Assembly: GCF_900606115.1 (NCBI RefSeq)
Contig: NZ_UWPJ01000032.1
Span: 1-57,438, forward strand
Direction: 5' to 3'
DNA length: 57,438 bases
Origin: Pigmentiphaga humi
Lineage (GTDB): Bacteria > Pseudomonadota > Gammaproteobacteria > Burkholderiales > Burkholderiaceae_B
Position 1 is the stretch's first letter. The number at the start of each line of letters is the position of its first letter. The notes beneath the pieces were generated by a model that saw nothing but the letters and a program-made list of their open reading frames with translations, was not told the origin of the DNA and did no database searches. The translations under genes were made by a program, and so were the position numbers. Shown here piece by piece: positions 1 through 7,469 of this stretch.

Positions 1-825
1 GCCGGCGGGGGTGGCCAGGGTGAGGTTGTTCATGATGGTGGGCTCGGCGATGGCGGAGAAGTCCAGGAAGTCCTGGCCGGGCATGTCGCTGAGCGCGGAG
101 CGCGGCACGATGGTGTACATGCTCTGCTCGGTCATGGTCTCGAGGATGGTGTGGACCACGTCCACCTCGGCCACGATGTCCAGCGTCACGTTGACTTCCT
201 TGCAGGTCTGGTCCACCAGCGCGCGGATGGTGTTGGGCGCGCTCGGCAGCACCAGGGGGTAGCGGCCCAGGTCGCGGGCGAGCACCCGGGCCGGCGGCTC
301 GGGGCGGCAGGTCTTGCCGTAGGCCAGCACCAGGTCTTCCCGGTACAGCGATTCATAGCGCACCATCGACGAAGGCGGCGGCTCGTAGAGCAAGGCGATG
401 TCCACGCGCTCTTTGACGAGCCATTCGTTCATCTGCGAACTCAGACCCTCGGCCAGCGTCAGCGCCGCCCCGGGATGTTCGCGGCGGAAGGCCTGGACGA
501 TCTGCGGCGCCAGCCGGCGCGCGACGCGATGCGGCATGCCCAGCCTGACCTTGTCCTGCGCGGGCGAGCGGAACGCCCGCATGTCCTGGCGCGCGTGCTG
601 CGCCAGCGCGTCGATGGCCCGGGCATGCTCCAGAAAGCGCAGGCCCGCCTCGGTCGGCTCCACGCCGCGCCCCGTGCGCGCCAGCAGGTGGTGGCGCAGT
701 TCGGCCTCCAGCGTCTGGATCTGGCGGCTGAGCGAAGGCTGCGACACGCCCAGCACCTCTCCCGCACGGGAAAAGCTGCGCATCTCGCAAACCACGATGA
801 AATAGCGGAGTTGCTTCAGGTCCAT
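1..825 (-). CDS. LysR-family transcriptional regulator, 3' end cut by window edge
   Basis: The first 275 codons are present, starting at ATG 825 and running off the left edge without a stop. The N-terminus (MDLKQLRYFIVVCE) is a classic LysR winged-helix start, followed by the recognition region GVSQPSLSRQIQTLE at about residues 31-45. A CbnR/CatM-type effector domain with the MVRYESLYREDLVLAYG region follows. It is transcribed away from the amidohydrolase operon that begins about 110 bases away, so it is probably that operon's regulator. The intergenic space must hold both promoters. Inducer unknown; the family call is secure. Confidence 0.9.
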   Translation of the reverse strand, partial: MDLKQLRYFIVVCEMRSFSRAGEVLGVSQPSLSRQIQTLEAELRHHLLARTGRGVEPTEAGLRFLEHARAIDALAQHARQDMRAFRSPAQDKVRLGMPHRVARRLAPQIVQAFRREHPGAALTLAEGLSSQMNEWLVKERVDIALLYEPPPSSMVRYESLYREDLVLAYGKTCRPEPPARVLARDLGRYPLVLPSAPNTIRALVDQTCKEVNVTLDIVAEVDVVHTILETMTEQSMYTIVPRSALSDMPGQDFLDFSAIAEPTIMNNLTLATPAG

Positions 826-933
826 GCGGCTATGGTATACGTTTTTCCTATATCAGAAGTCCGCCCAGCCGCATTGCGCGGCCGCCCCGGCTTGCGCATG
901 ATGCCAAGGATTCCCCACAAGTCCTTGCACGCC

Positions 934-1803
934 ATGCCCGACTGCGCACCGCCGCTCGACACCATCACGCCGCCCGCCGAGGCTCTGCCGGCCAACGCCT
1001 GCGACAGCCACTTCCACGTGTTCGGTCCCGCCGCGGCCTTCCCGTACGCCGAGGACCGCCCCTACACGCCGCCCGACGCGCCGTTCGACAGGCTGCGCGC
1101 GCTGCACCGGCAACTCGGCTTCCGGCGCGGCGTCATCGTGCATCCGGGCTGCCACGGCTACGACCTGTCGGTCACGCTCGACGCGCTCGACCGCGGCGCC
1201 GGCCAATACCGCGCGGTCGCCTTGCTCGCGTCCGATGCCGACGAGGCCCGCATCGCCGAACTCGACCGCCGCGGCGTGCGCGGCGTGCGCTTCAACTTCG
1301 TCGCCCACCTGGCCAACGCCGGATGGGACGAACTGGCCGCGATCGCGCCGCGCATCGCGCCGTTCGGCTGGCATCTGTGCATCCATTCCGACCAGGCCTC
1401 GCTGGCCGGCCTGCTGCCGCGCCTGAAAGCGCTGTCCATGCCCTTCGTGATCGACCACATGGGCCGCATCCCGGCCGCGGCCGGCACCGCAGGCGCGGAT
1501 TTCCAGGCCCTGCTGGCGCTGCGCGATCATCCCGGCGCATGGGTCAAGATCTCCGGCCTGGACCGCTCCTCGAGCACCGGCAAACGTCCCTATGCCGATG
1601 CCGAACCCCTGGTCGCGGCGCTGATCGCAGCCATGCCGGACCGCCTGCTGTGGGGCACGGACTGGCCGCATCCCAACGTGCGCGGCGATATGCCCGACGA
1701 TGGCGAACTGCTCAATACTTTCCTGCGCCTGTGCCCGGACCCCGCCACGCGCCGCCGGATCCTGGCCGACAATCCGGACAGGCTGTTCCGCTTCCAACCC
1801 TGA
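934..1803 (+). CDS. Amidohydrolase-2 family metal-dependent hydrolase (PDC-lactonase-like)
   Basis: This is a TIM-barrel amidohydrolase of about 289 aa, resembling 2-pyrone-4,6-dicarboxylate lactonase and 4-sulfomuconolactonase. Visible signatures are the N-terminal metal motif CDSHFHVFGP at about residues 24-33, VIDHMGRIP in the middle and the late LLWGTDWPHPN motif with the catalytic Asp. ATG 934 leaves a normal short N-terminus before the HxH motif. ATG 898/901 is possible and no start has a convincing ribosome site. It is the first gene of a five-gene operon and probably opens a lactone ring made during aromatic or sugar-acid breakdown; the substrate is inferred. A paralogue lies at 44700-45557. 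Confidence 0.85.
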   Translation: MPDCAPPLDTITPPAEALPANACDSHFHVFGPAAAFPYAEDRPYTPPDAPFDRLRALHRQLGFRRGVIVHPGCHGYDLSVTLDALDRGAGQYRAVALLASDADEARIAELDRRGVRGVRFNFVAHLANAGWDELAAIAPRIAPFGWHLCIHSDQASLAGLLPRLKALSMPFVIDHMGRIPAAAGTAGADFQALLALRDHPGAWVKISGLDRSSSTGKRPYADAEPLVAALIAAMPDRLLWGTDWPHPNVRGDMPDDGELLNTFLRLCPDPATRRRILADNPDRLFRFQP

Positions 1804-1824
1804 CCACCCCGGAGACCTGACCCC

Positions 1825-2376
1825 ATGGCACGACTGCAACCACCCGAGCGCGACACCATGTCGGAGCACCAGCGCCGCATCTACGACGCCATCGCCTCCG
1901 GTCCGCGCGGCAAGGTGCGCGGGCCGCTGGCCATCTGGCTGCACCGCCCCGGCCTGGCCGAACACGCCCAGGCGCTCGGCCAGTACTGCCGCTACGACTC
2001 CAGCCTGCCGCCACGGCTGTCCGAACTGGCGATCCTGACCATGGCGGCGCTGTGGCGCGCCCCCTTCGAATGGTGGGCGCACCACCCCATCGCGCTGAAT
2101 GCCGGCCTGGCGCCCGGGATCGCCGAGAGCATCCGCCTGGGCGACGAGCCCGCGTTCGCGCAGCCCGACGAATCCGTGGTCTACCGCTTCGTGCGCCAGC
2201 TGGTCGAAACCCGCCAGGTGCCCGACGCGCTCTACCAGGAAGCGGTGGACGTGCTGGGCACCGACAGCGTCGTCGACCTGGTCGGCATGGCCGGCTACTA
2301 CACCCTGATCTCGATGACGCTGAGCGTGTTCGAGATCGCGCCGCCCGACGGCAGCACCGTGACATTCGGCCGCTGA
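1825..2376 (+). CDS. Carboxymuconolactone decarboxylase-like (CMD/AhpD fold) protein
   Basis: The 183-aa all-helical protein carries the CMD-type WRAPFEWWAHHPIA segment at about residues 76-89, with the Glu-Trp-x-x-His arrangement seen in carboxymuconolactone decarboxylases. The CxxC redox pair of AhpD peroxidase partners is absent, so a peroxidase role is unlikely. It starts 21 bases after the amidohydrolase stop, consistent with co-transcription. In this context it probably acts on a lactone or a beta-keto acid. It shares layout and motifs with the protein at 49371-49943, a second amidohydrolase-linked copy. Confidence 0.8.
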   Translation: MARLQPPERDTMSEHQRRIYDAIASGPRGKVRGPLAIWLHRPGLAEHAQALGQYCRYDSSLPPRLSELAILTMAALWRAPFEWWAHHPIALNAGLAPGIAESIRLGDEPAFAQPDESVVYRFVRQLVETRQVPDALYQEAVDVLGTDSVVDLVGMAGYYTLISMTLSVFEIAPPDGSTVTFGR

Positions 2377-2419
2377 CCGCCGCACGCGCAAGATCGATGC
2401 GAGACATGAAGGACTAGCA

Positions 2420-3220
2420 ATGACAGGACGTTTACAAGGCAAGGTCGCGATCGTCACCGGCGCGGGCAGCGTCGGCCCCGGCTGGGGCAACGGACGCGCC
2501 ATCGCCTACCGCTTCGCCCAGGAAGGCGCCAAGGTATTCGCGGTGGATCTCGATCCGGCCGCCATGGAAGAAACCGTCGCGCGCGTGCGCGAGATCGGCG
2601 GCGAGATCGAGATCTGGCGCGCCGACGTCACCGCGTCCGAACAGGTCGGCGACATGGTGCGCGCCTGCATCGACACCTGGGACCGCGTGGACATCCTGGT
2701 CAACAACGTCGGCGGCTCGCGCAAGGGCGGCCCGGTGGACCTGGACGAGGAAACCTGGGACAAGCAGATCGATTTCAACCTCAAGAGCGTCTACCTGGGC
2801 TGCAAGCACGTGCTGCCGCGCATGGTCGAACAAGGCAGCGGCGCCATCGTCAACGTCTCGTCCACCTCCGGCATCCGCTGGACCGGCTCGGCCCAGATCG
2901 GCTACTCCAGCGCCAAGGCGGCCATCATCCAGCTCTCGCGCGTAGTCGCGCTCGAGTACGCCAAGAAGAACATCCGCTGCAACACCGTCGTACCGGGGCA
3001 GATGCACACCCCCATGGTCGAAGTGCGGCTGGCCGGCCAGCGCGCCGGCGGCGACGTCGAGCAATTGCTGGCCCAGCGCCAGGCGCGCATCCCGCTGCCT
3101 TTCATGGGCGACGGTATCGATACCGCCAACGCGGCGCTGTTCCTGGCCTCGGACGAAGCGCGGTTCATCACCGCCGCCGAAATCGTGGTCGACGGAGGCA
3201 TGAGTGCGCGCTGCGATTGA
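2420..3220 (+). CDS. Short-chain dehydrogenase/reductase (classical SDR)
   Basis: A complete classical SDR of 266 aa. The dinucleotide motif is present in an extended form with inserted residues (TGAGSVGPGWGNG, about residues 14-26). NNVGG and the catalytic VSS and YSSAK motifs follow, so the tetrad is intact. The acidic residue after the second strand (AVDLD) suggests NAD rather than NADP. It follows the CMD-like gene by 43 bases and overlaps the SMP-30 gene by 17. It is expected to oxidise an alcohol, possibly giving the lactone that its neighbours hydrolyse; the substrate is unknown. Confidence 0.9.
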   Translation: MTGRLQGKVAIVTGAGSVGPGWGNGRAIAYRFAQEGAKVFAVDLDPAAMEETVARVREIGGEIEIWRADVTASEQVGDMVRACIDTWDRVDILVNNVGGSRKGGPVDLDEETWDKQIDFNLKSVYLGCKHVLPRMVEQGSGAIVNVSSTSGIRWTGSAQIGYSSAKAAIIQLSRVVALEYAKKNIRCNTVVPGQMHTPMVEVRLAGQRAGGDVEQLLAQRQARIPLPFMGDGIDTANAALFLASDEARFITAAEIVVDGGMSARCD

Positions 3221-4154
3221 CATGCCCCCGGTACGCTACCCCGATCCGGCCGTCGTCGCGCTGGACCCGCGCTTCGAGAAGCTGGTCCTGCCGCTGGCGG
3301 CGGTCGAGCGCATCGCCTCGGGCTGCCGCTGGGCCGAAGGGCCGGTCTGGTTCGGCGATGGCCGCTACCTGCTCTGGAGCGACGTTCCCAACGACCGCAT
3401 CATGCGCTGGGACGAGGCCAGCGGCCAGACCCACGTCTGGCGCCATCCTTCCGGCCACGCCAACGGCAACACCCGCGACCGCGAGGGCCGGCTCGTCACC
3501 TGCGAACACCAGGGTCGCCGCGTCACGCGCACCGAGTACGACGGCCGCATCACCGTGCTGGCCGACCGCTACGACGGCAAACGCCTGAATTCTCCCAACG
3601 ACCTCGTGGTCAAATCGGACGGCTCGATCTGGTTCACCGATCCGCCCTTCGGCATCGTCGGGTACTACCAGGGTGAAAAAGCCGAACAGGAACTGCCCTC
3701 CGCCATCTACCGGATCGATCCGCACAGCGGCGAAGTCGCCATGGTGTGCGATACCGTCAACGGCCCCAACGGCCTGGCCTTCTCGCCGGACGAAAAGCGA
3801 CTCTACGTGATCGAGTCGCGCGCGCGGCCCCGCAACGTGCTGGTCTTCGACGTCTCCGCCGACGGCCGCACGCTCGGTCCGCAGCGCGTGCTGTTCGATG
3901 CCGCCGAGGGCACGCCAGACGGCTTCCGCATCGACGTCGAGGGCAACCTCTGGTGCGGCTGGGGCATGGGCACGCCCGAACTCGACGGCGTGCGCGTCTA
4001 TTCCCCGCGCGGCGAACTGCTGGGCCGCATCGCCCTGCCCGAGCGCTGTGCCAACCTGTGCTTCGGCGGCAGGCACCGCAACCGGCTGTTCATGGCCTCC
4101 AGCACGTCCGTTTATTCGTTATTCGTCAACACGCAGGGAGTCCCTGCGCGCTGA
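3204..4154 (+). CDS. SMP-30/gluconolactonase-family lactonase
   Basis: A six-bladed beta-propeller of 316 aa. Family signatures are CRWAEGPVWFGDG near residue 40, a middle NSPNDLVVKSDGSIWFTDPPFG block containing the metal-binding Asn-Asp, NGPNGLAFSPDEKRLYV, and a final LCFGG block. The chosen start is GTG 3204: GGAGG at 3194-3198 sits five bases upstream and the gene then overlaps the SDR stop by 17 bases. ATG 3222 would leave that site 23 bases away. A dehydrogenase followed by a lactonase is a common sugar or sugar-acid oxidation pair. Confidence 0.87.
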   Translation: MRAAIDMPPVRYPDPAVVALDPRFEKLVLPLAAVERIASGCRWAEGPVWFGDGRYLLWSDVPNDRIMRWDEASGQTHVWRHPSGHANGNTRDREGRLVTCEHQGRRVTRTEYDGRITVLADRYDGKRLNSPNDLVVKSDGSIWFTDPPFGIVGYYQGEKAEQELPSAIYRIDPHSGEVAMVCDTVNGPNGLAFSPDEKRLYVIESRARPRNVLVFDVSADGRTLGPQRVLFDAAEGTPDGFRIDVEGNLWCGWGMGTPELDGVRVYSPRGELLGRIALPERCANLCFGGRHRNRLFMASSTSVYSLFVNTQGVPAR

Positions 4155-4197
4155 TCCATGCAGTCCTGGCCCGCATCACTGTTTTGACCCCGGGCAC

Positions 4198-4258
4198 GGC
4201 GGATCCGGCTTTGCCGGTCCGCCAGGCGCCCCCCGTGAAGGGAACCCGCGCAAGCGGG
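4198..4258. repeat. GC-rich intergenic hairpin element
   Basis: Two hairpins lie between the lactonase and the Bug gene. One is a GGCGGATCCGGC / GCCGGTCCGCC stem at 4198-4223. The other is CCCGC-gcaa-GCGGG at 4245-4258, followed by ggggaag. Similar CCCGC-N3/4-GCGGG units occur at 47396-47408 and 57405-57418, each also just upstream of a transporter gene. No T-tract follows, so this is not a clear terminator. It may set mRNA stability or expression within the operon. Confidence 0.5.
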
Positions 4259-4293
4259 CAGGGGAAGTTTCTACAACTAAAGAGGAGAACACC

Positions 4294-5265
4294 ATGTTCC
4301 ACCTTCGTCCCGCCTCGCTCCTGAAACCGCTCGCCGCCGGCGCGCTGCTGGCCGCCGCGGCCGGCGTCCACGCCCAGACCGTCACCAGCATGGTCGTCGC
4401 CTTCCCGCCCGGCGGGCCGGCCGACTCGCTGGCGCGTGTCGTCGCCACCCAGCTGGAGAAAGAGCTCAAGCAGACCGTCGTCATCGAGAACAAACCCGGC
4501 GGCAACGGCGCCATCGCCGCCAGCCAGGTCGCCCGCTCGCGCCCCGACGGCCAGACCCTGTTCCTGAGCTCGGTCGGCGCGATCTCGATCAACCCGGCGC
4601 TCTACCCCAAGCTCATCTACGATCCCGTCAAGGACTTCGCGCCGGTCTCGCTGCTGATCTCCACCCCGGAAGTGCTGGTGGTCGGCCCCAACAGCCCGGA
4701 CAAGACCGCCAAGGATTTCGTCGCCCGCGCCAAGAACAGCAAGGGCATCACCATGGCCTCCTCCGGCGTCGGCAGCATGCCCCACATGGCCATCGCGCAG
4801 CTCAAGCTCTCCAGCAAGGGCAACATCCTGCACGTGCCCTACAAAGGCGCCGCCCCCGCCATTACCGACACCATCGGCGGCCAGGTGGACGGCTTCATCG
4901 GCGACATCTCCGGCCTGATGACCAACATCCAGGCCAAGAAACTCACCGCCCTGGCCATCGCCGCTCCCAAGCGCTCGCCGCTGTTGCCCGACGTGCCCAC
5001 CTTCGACGAACTGGGCGTGCCCAACGTCTACGCCAACAACTGGTACGGCCTGTTCGCGCCCAAGAACACGCCGGCCGACAAGATCGCCGCCCTGAACGCC
5101 GCGGTGCAGAAGGTCATGGCCTCGCCCGAGCTGAAGGCCTATGCCGCAGCCACCGGCGTGGAACTGTCGCCCAACTCGCCCCAGCAATTCGCCAAGCTGG
5201 CGGCGGACGACACGAAGAAATGGGGAGATCTGATCCGGGCGGAAGGGATCAAGGCAGACGAGTAA
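4294..5265 (+). CDS. Bug/TctC-family periplasmic substrate-binding protein
   Basis: The 323-aa protein has a Sec signal peptide ending near VHAQ, then the family start VTSMVVAFPPGGPADSLARVV and the later NKPGGNGAIAA and VPYKGAAPA motifs. Bug proteins bind carboxylates, amides or aromatic acids in the periplasm and pass them to TctAB-type permeases or act as sensors. AGAGGAGA at 4281-4288 fixes ATG 4294. It is the last gene of the operon and is followed by a strong terminator. Its ligand is probably the substrate of the upstream enzymes. It is one of six Bug genes here, none with TctA or TctB beside it. Confidence 0.93.
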   Translation: MFHLRPASLLKPLAAGALLAAAAGVHAQTVTSMVVAFPPGGPADSLARVVATQLEKELKQTVVIENKPGGNGAIAASQVARSRPDGQTLFLSSVGAISINPALYPKLIYDPVKDFAPVSLLISTPEVLVVGPNSPDKTAKDFVARAKNSKGITMASSGVGSMPHMAIAQLKLSSKGNILHVPYKGAAPAITDTIGGQVDGFIGDISGLMTNIQAKKLTALAIAAPKRSPLLPDVPTFDELGVPNVYANNWYGLFAPKNTPADKIAALNAAVQKVMASPELKAYAAATGVELSPNSPQQFAKLAADDTKKWGDLIRAEGIKADE

Positions 5266-5297
5266 GCAAAGCAGATTGCAAGGCCCGGCCCTTGCGA

Positions 5298-5338
5298 CAA
5301 GGCCGGCGACGCCCTCGGGCTCGCCGGCCTTGTTTTTT
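5298..5338 (+). terminator. Rho-independent terminator
   Basis: A perfect 12-bp stem (CAAGGCCGGCGA / TCGCCGGCCTTG) with an 11-base loop is followed directly by six T residues. It closes the operon that begins with the amidohydrolase gene, 32 bases after the Bug stop. Confidence 0.93.
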
Positions 5339-5393
5339 AAGCAATCATCCGCCGCTTGGCCTGCGCCGCTTTGTTCCTGCCTCGGCAGGCAGA

Positions 5394-5660
5394 CTTCGCG
5401 CTGTGCTCAAAGCCCATTGGCGGTGAATAGCGGATTTCTCGCTCTCTGTGCTTACGAATCAAAGAGTCCAATGTCGGGGCCGAAGCCCACGACCCCCTCG
5501 GTGACGCCGCCGACCGTCCCCAGTACAAGCACGGACGGGGCGATGTAGGGGCGCTTCGATTCGAGTTCCGGCGCCGCCGGCTGCTGGTTCGGTGTGTAAT
5601 TCATACTACCTCCCTATGTATTGTGGCTAGCTTTTAACACAACATTTCCGCTTTCGCGGC
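5394..5660 (-). repeat. Lasso-precursor locus repeat, copy 1
   Basis: About 267 bases closely match 27335-27605 in the same orientation. The match covers a small gene, its ribosome site, some 56 bases upstream and part of the downstream region. The leader coding sequence and upstream block are almost identical, while the 3' end of the gene and the downstream region differ. Similarity stops abruptly at both ends. No transposase or terminal repeats are seen, so a segmental duplication is more likely than an insertion sequence. Confidence 0.88.
5452..5604 (-). CDS. Putative lasso-peptide precursor, copy 1
   Basis: A 50-residue peptide on the minus strand, ATG 5604 to TAA 5452, with GGGAGG about five bases upstream. 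The leader (residues 1-36) ends in KRPYIAPSVLVLG and GGVTE. It has the Tyr-x-x-Pro leader motif recognised by lasso RRE proteins and Thr at -2. The predicted core (37-50) is GVVGFGPDIGLFDS, with Gly1 and Asp8 placed to form an eight-residue macrolactam ring and a six-residue tail. No lasso cyclase, leader peptidase or transporter gene is in the window, so this is an orphan precursor. Class is inferred from the motif layout; activity is unproven. Confidence 0.75.
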   Translation of the reverse strand: MNYTPNQQPAAPELESKRPYIAPSVLVLGTVGGVTEGVVGFGPDIGLFDS

Positions 5661-5692
5661 ATCCATTCTTGCGGTCCGCACCGGCTGACTGC

Positions 5693-5893
5693 CTACCCCT
5701 GCGCCTGCCCCCGGTAACTGTTGATCGCCGTCAAGGCTTGAGTGCGAGCCATGTTTTCCGTTTCGATCAGATCCTGCCAGGTCATCCAGCAATTCGGGTC
5801 AAGGACGTCGTTGTTCCCGAAATAGTCATGCACGGCGGTGTGCGCGTCATCCCATACTCGCATGGCGTTCCGGACCTCGGCAATGGTCAGCAT
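5693..5893 (-). CDS. Small hypothetical protein (66 aa)
   Basis: Starts at ATG 5893 with GAGGAG about five bases upstream, which is better supported than an in-frame extension to 5960. The product is acidic, soluble and has no signal peptide or membrane segment. It contains one Cys and a Trp-rich DPNCWMTWQDL stretch. I do not recognise the family. It lies 88 bases upstream of lasso-precursor copy 1 on the same strand, so the two could share a transcript. No equivalent accompanies copy 2, which argues against an obligate partnership. Confidence 0.5.
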   Translation of the reverse strand: MLTIAEVRNAMRVWDDAHTAVHDYFGNNDVLDPNCWMTWQDLIETENMARTQALTAINSYRGQAQG

Positions 5894-6058
5894 GGCGGTC
5901 TCCTCGAAAAGAGAGCCGACGGCCAGCAATTGCCGTTCCCGGGCCGGATTCGGATTCATAAGGTTGCCGCTGGCCTTACACGCGTTTACAGCGCCCTGTG
6001 CGGCTTCGTGAAAAACTCCATGGATGGCCAGCCTGCAGGTTCGGCCACGGGAGCAAGC

Positions 6059-7465
6059 ATGGCCGATCACAGCCCGGCGATGCCAGGCATCGCATTGAAT
6101 CGCTTCGGACTGGGCGTCCGCGCTGGCGACACGGCGCCTGCCCATGCGAAGCAGTGGCTGCTCGAGCAATTCGACCGATACGAGATCCGGCCCGCGGCCT
6201 GGGACGCCCAGCCCGCCTCCGGCGAACTGGTCGGGGACCAGGTCCGAAGCCAGCGCGAAATACGCGGCGCGGCGCAGGACGAGCAGAAAACCGCCCGGGA
6301 CGCCCTGCGCAAAATGCAGCGCCAGCGCTACCTCGAAGCGATTGACATGCGCACGCTGTCGGCGCTGGCCACGCCCGCGCCTTTCATCGAACGCCTCGTC
6401 CATTTCTGGTCCAACCACTTCGCCATTTCCACCGAGAACCCCGCGGTCGCCATGCTCGCGGGCAGCTTCGAGGCAGAGGCCATCCGCCCGCACGTGCTCG
6501 GCCGCTTCGAGGACCTCGTGCTGGCGGTGGAACGCCATCCGGCGATGCTGCTTTACCTCAACCAGAACGCCTCGATCGGTCCGGACAGCCCGGCGGCGCG
6601 GCGCAACGCCAAGCGCAATCCCGGCCAGCAACGCGGCCTGAACGAAAACCTCGCGCGCGAAATCATGGAGCTGCATACGCTGGGCGTGCGCAGCGGCTAC
6701 GGCCAGGACGACGTAACCGAGTTCGCGCGCGCCATGACCGGCTGGTCCGTCGCCGGCCTGGGCGCGCCCGACGCGCCCGAACCGGGGATCCAACTGGACG
6801 AGGCCACGGGCTACGTGTTCCAGGCCGCCCGCCACGAACCCGGCGGCCGCCAGGTGCTCGGCCTCCGCTACGGCGAAGGCGGACGCGAGCAGGCCGAAGC
6901 CATCATCCGCGACTTCGCGCGCGCCGATGCCACCGCTCGCCACGTAGCCGCCAAACTCGCCCGCCATTTCGTGGCGGATACCCCGCCGCCCGCCGTGGTC
7001 GAGCGGCTGGCCCGGGCCTATCGCGATAGCGATGGCGAGCTGAAGGCGATTTACCGGGCGCTGCTCGACTCTCCCGAGGCCTGGCGGCCCCGGGCGGCCA
7101 AGTTCAAGACGCCGTGGGAATGGCTGGTGTCTTCGCTGCGCGGATTGGGCCGCGCCGACCTGCAGAACGTGCGGGTGGAGGCCCTGATGCAGCAGCTCGG
7201 CCAGCCGCTGTGGCGCCCCGGCTCGCCGGCCGGCTACGACGACGTCGCCGCGAGCTGGGCGGCGCCCGATGCGCTGATGCGGCGCGTGGAACTGGCCGGC
7301 CGGCTGGCGCGACAATCGGATGCCGGCCTGGACGCGCGCCGCTTGGCGCCCGAGCTCTTGCCCGGGCAGTTGGGCGAGGCGACGGCCACCGCCTTGTCGC
7401 GCGCGGAATCCGGCCCCACCGCCATGGCGCTGTTGCTGGTATCGCCCGAGTTCTTGAGGAGATGA
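6059..7465 (+). CDS. DUF1800 family protein
   Basis: The 468-aa protein matches DUF1800: an N-terminal LNRFGLGVRAGD, then HFWSNHFAIS, LYLNQNAS, and the family hallmark GLNENLAREIMELHTLG followed by a MTGWSV stretch. ATG 6059 is chosen because GGGAG lies five bases upstream; ATG 6020 is the alternative. The downstream DUF1501 gene starts four bases after this stop. The two families nearly always occur as a pair and are thought to act together outside the cytoplasm, but the function is not established. No enzymatic residues can be assigned here. Confidence 0.88.
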   Translation: MADHSPAMPGIALNRFGLGVRAGDTAPAHAKQWLLEQFDRYEIRPAAWDAQPASGELVGDQVRSQREIRGAAQDEQKTARDALRKMQRQRYLEAIDMRTLSALATPAPFIERLVHFWSNHFAISTENPAVAMLAGSFEAEAIRPHVLGRFEDLVLAVERHPAMLLYLNQNASIGPDSPAARRNAKRNPGQQRGLNENLAREIMELHTLGVRSGYGQDDVTEFARAMTGWSVAGLGAPDAPEPGIQLDEATGYVFQAARHEPGGRQVLGLRYGEGGREQAEAIIRDFARADATARHVAAKLARHFVADTPPPAVVERLARAYRDSDGELKAIYRALLDSPEAWRPRAAKFKTPWEWLVSSLRGLGRADLQNVRVEALMQQLGQPLWRPGSPAGYDDVAASWAAPDALMRRVELAGRLARQSDAGLDARRLAPELLPGQLGEATATALSRAESGPTAMALLLVSPEFLRR

Positions 7466-7469
7466 CGCC

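Noticed and set aside
853-2502. Long minus-strand open frame over the amidohydrolase and CMD-like genes
   Set aside because: Its translation is Arg/Gly/Gln-rich without any domain. The plus strand carries clear enzyme motifs, and GC-rich DNA often leaves the opposite strand open.
5337-5528. 63-codon minus-strand open frame overlapping lasso copy 1
   Set aside because: It is in a different frame, has no ribosome site and is not kept at copy 2, unlike the lasso frame.
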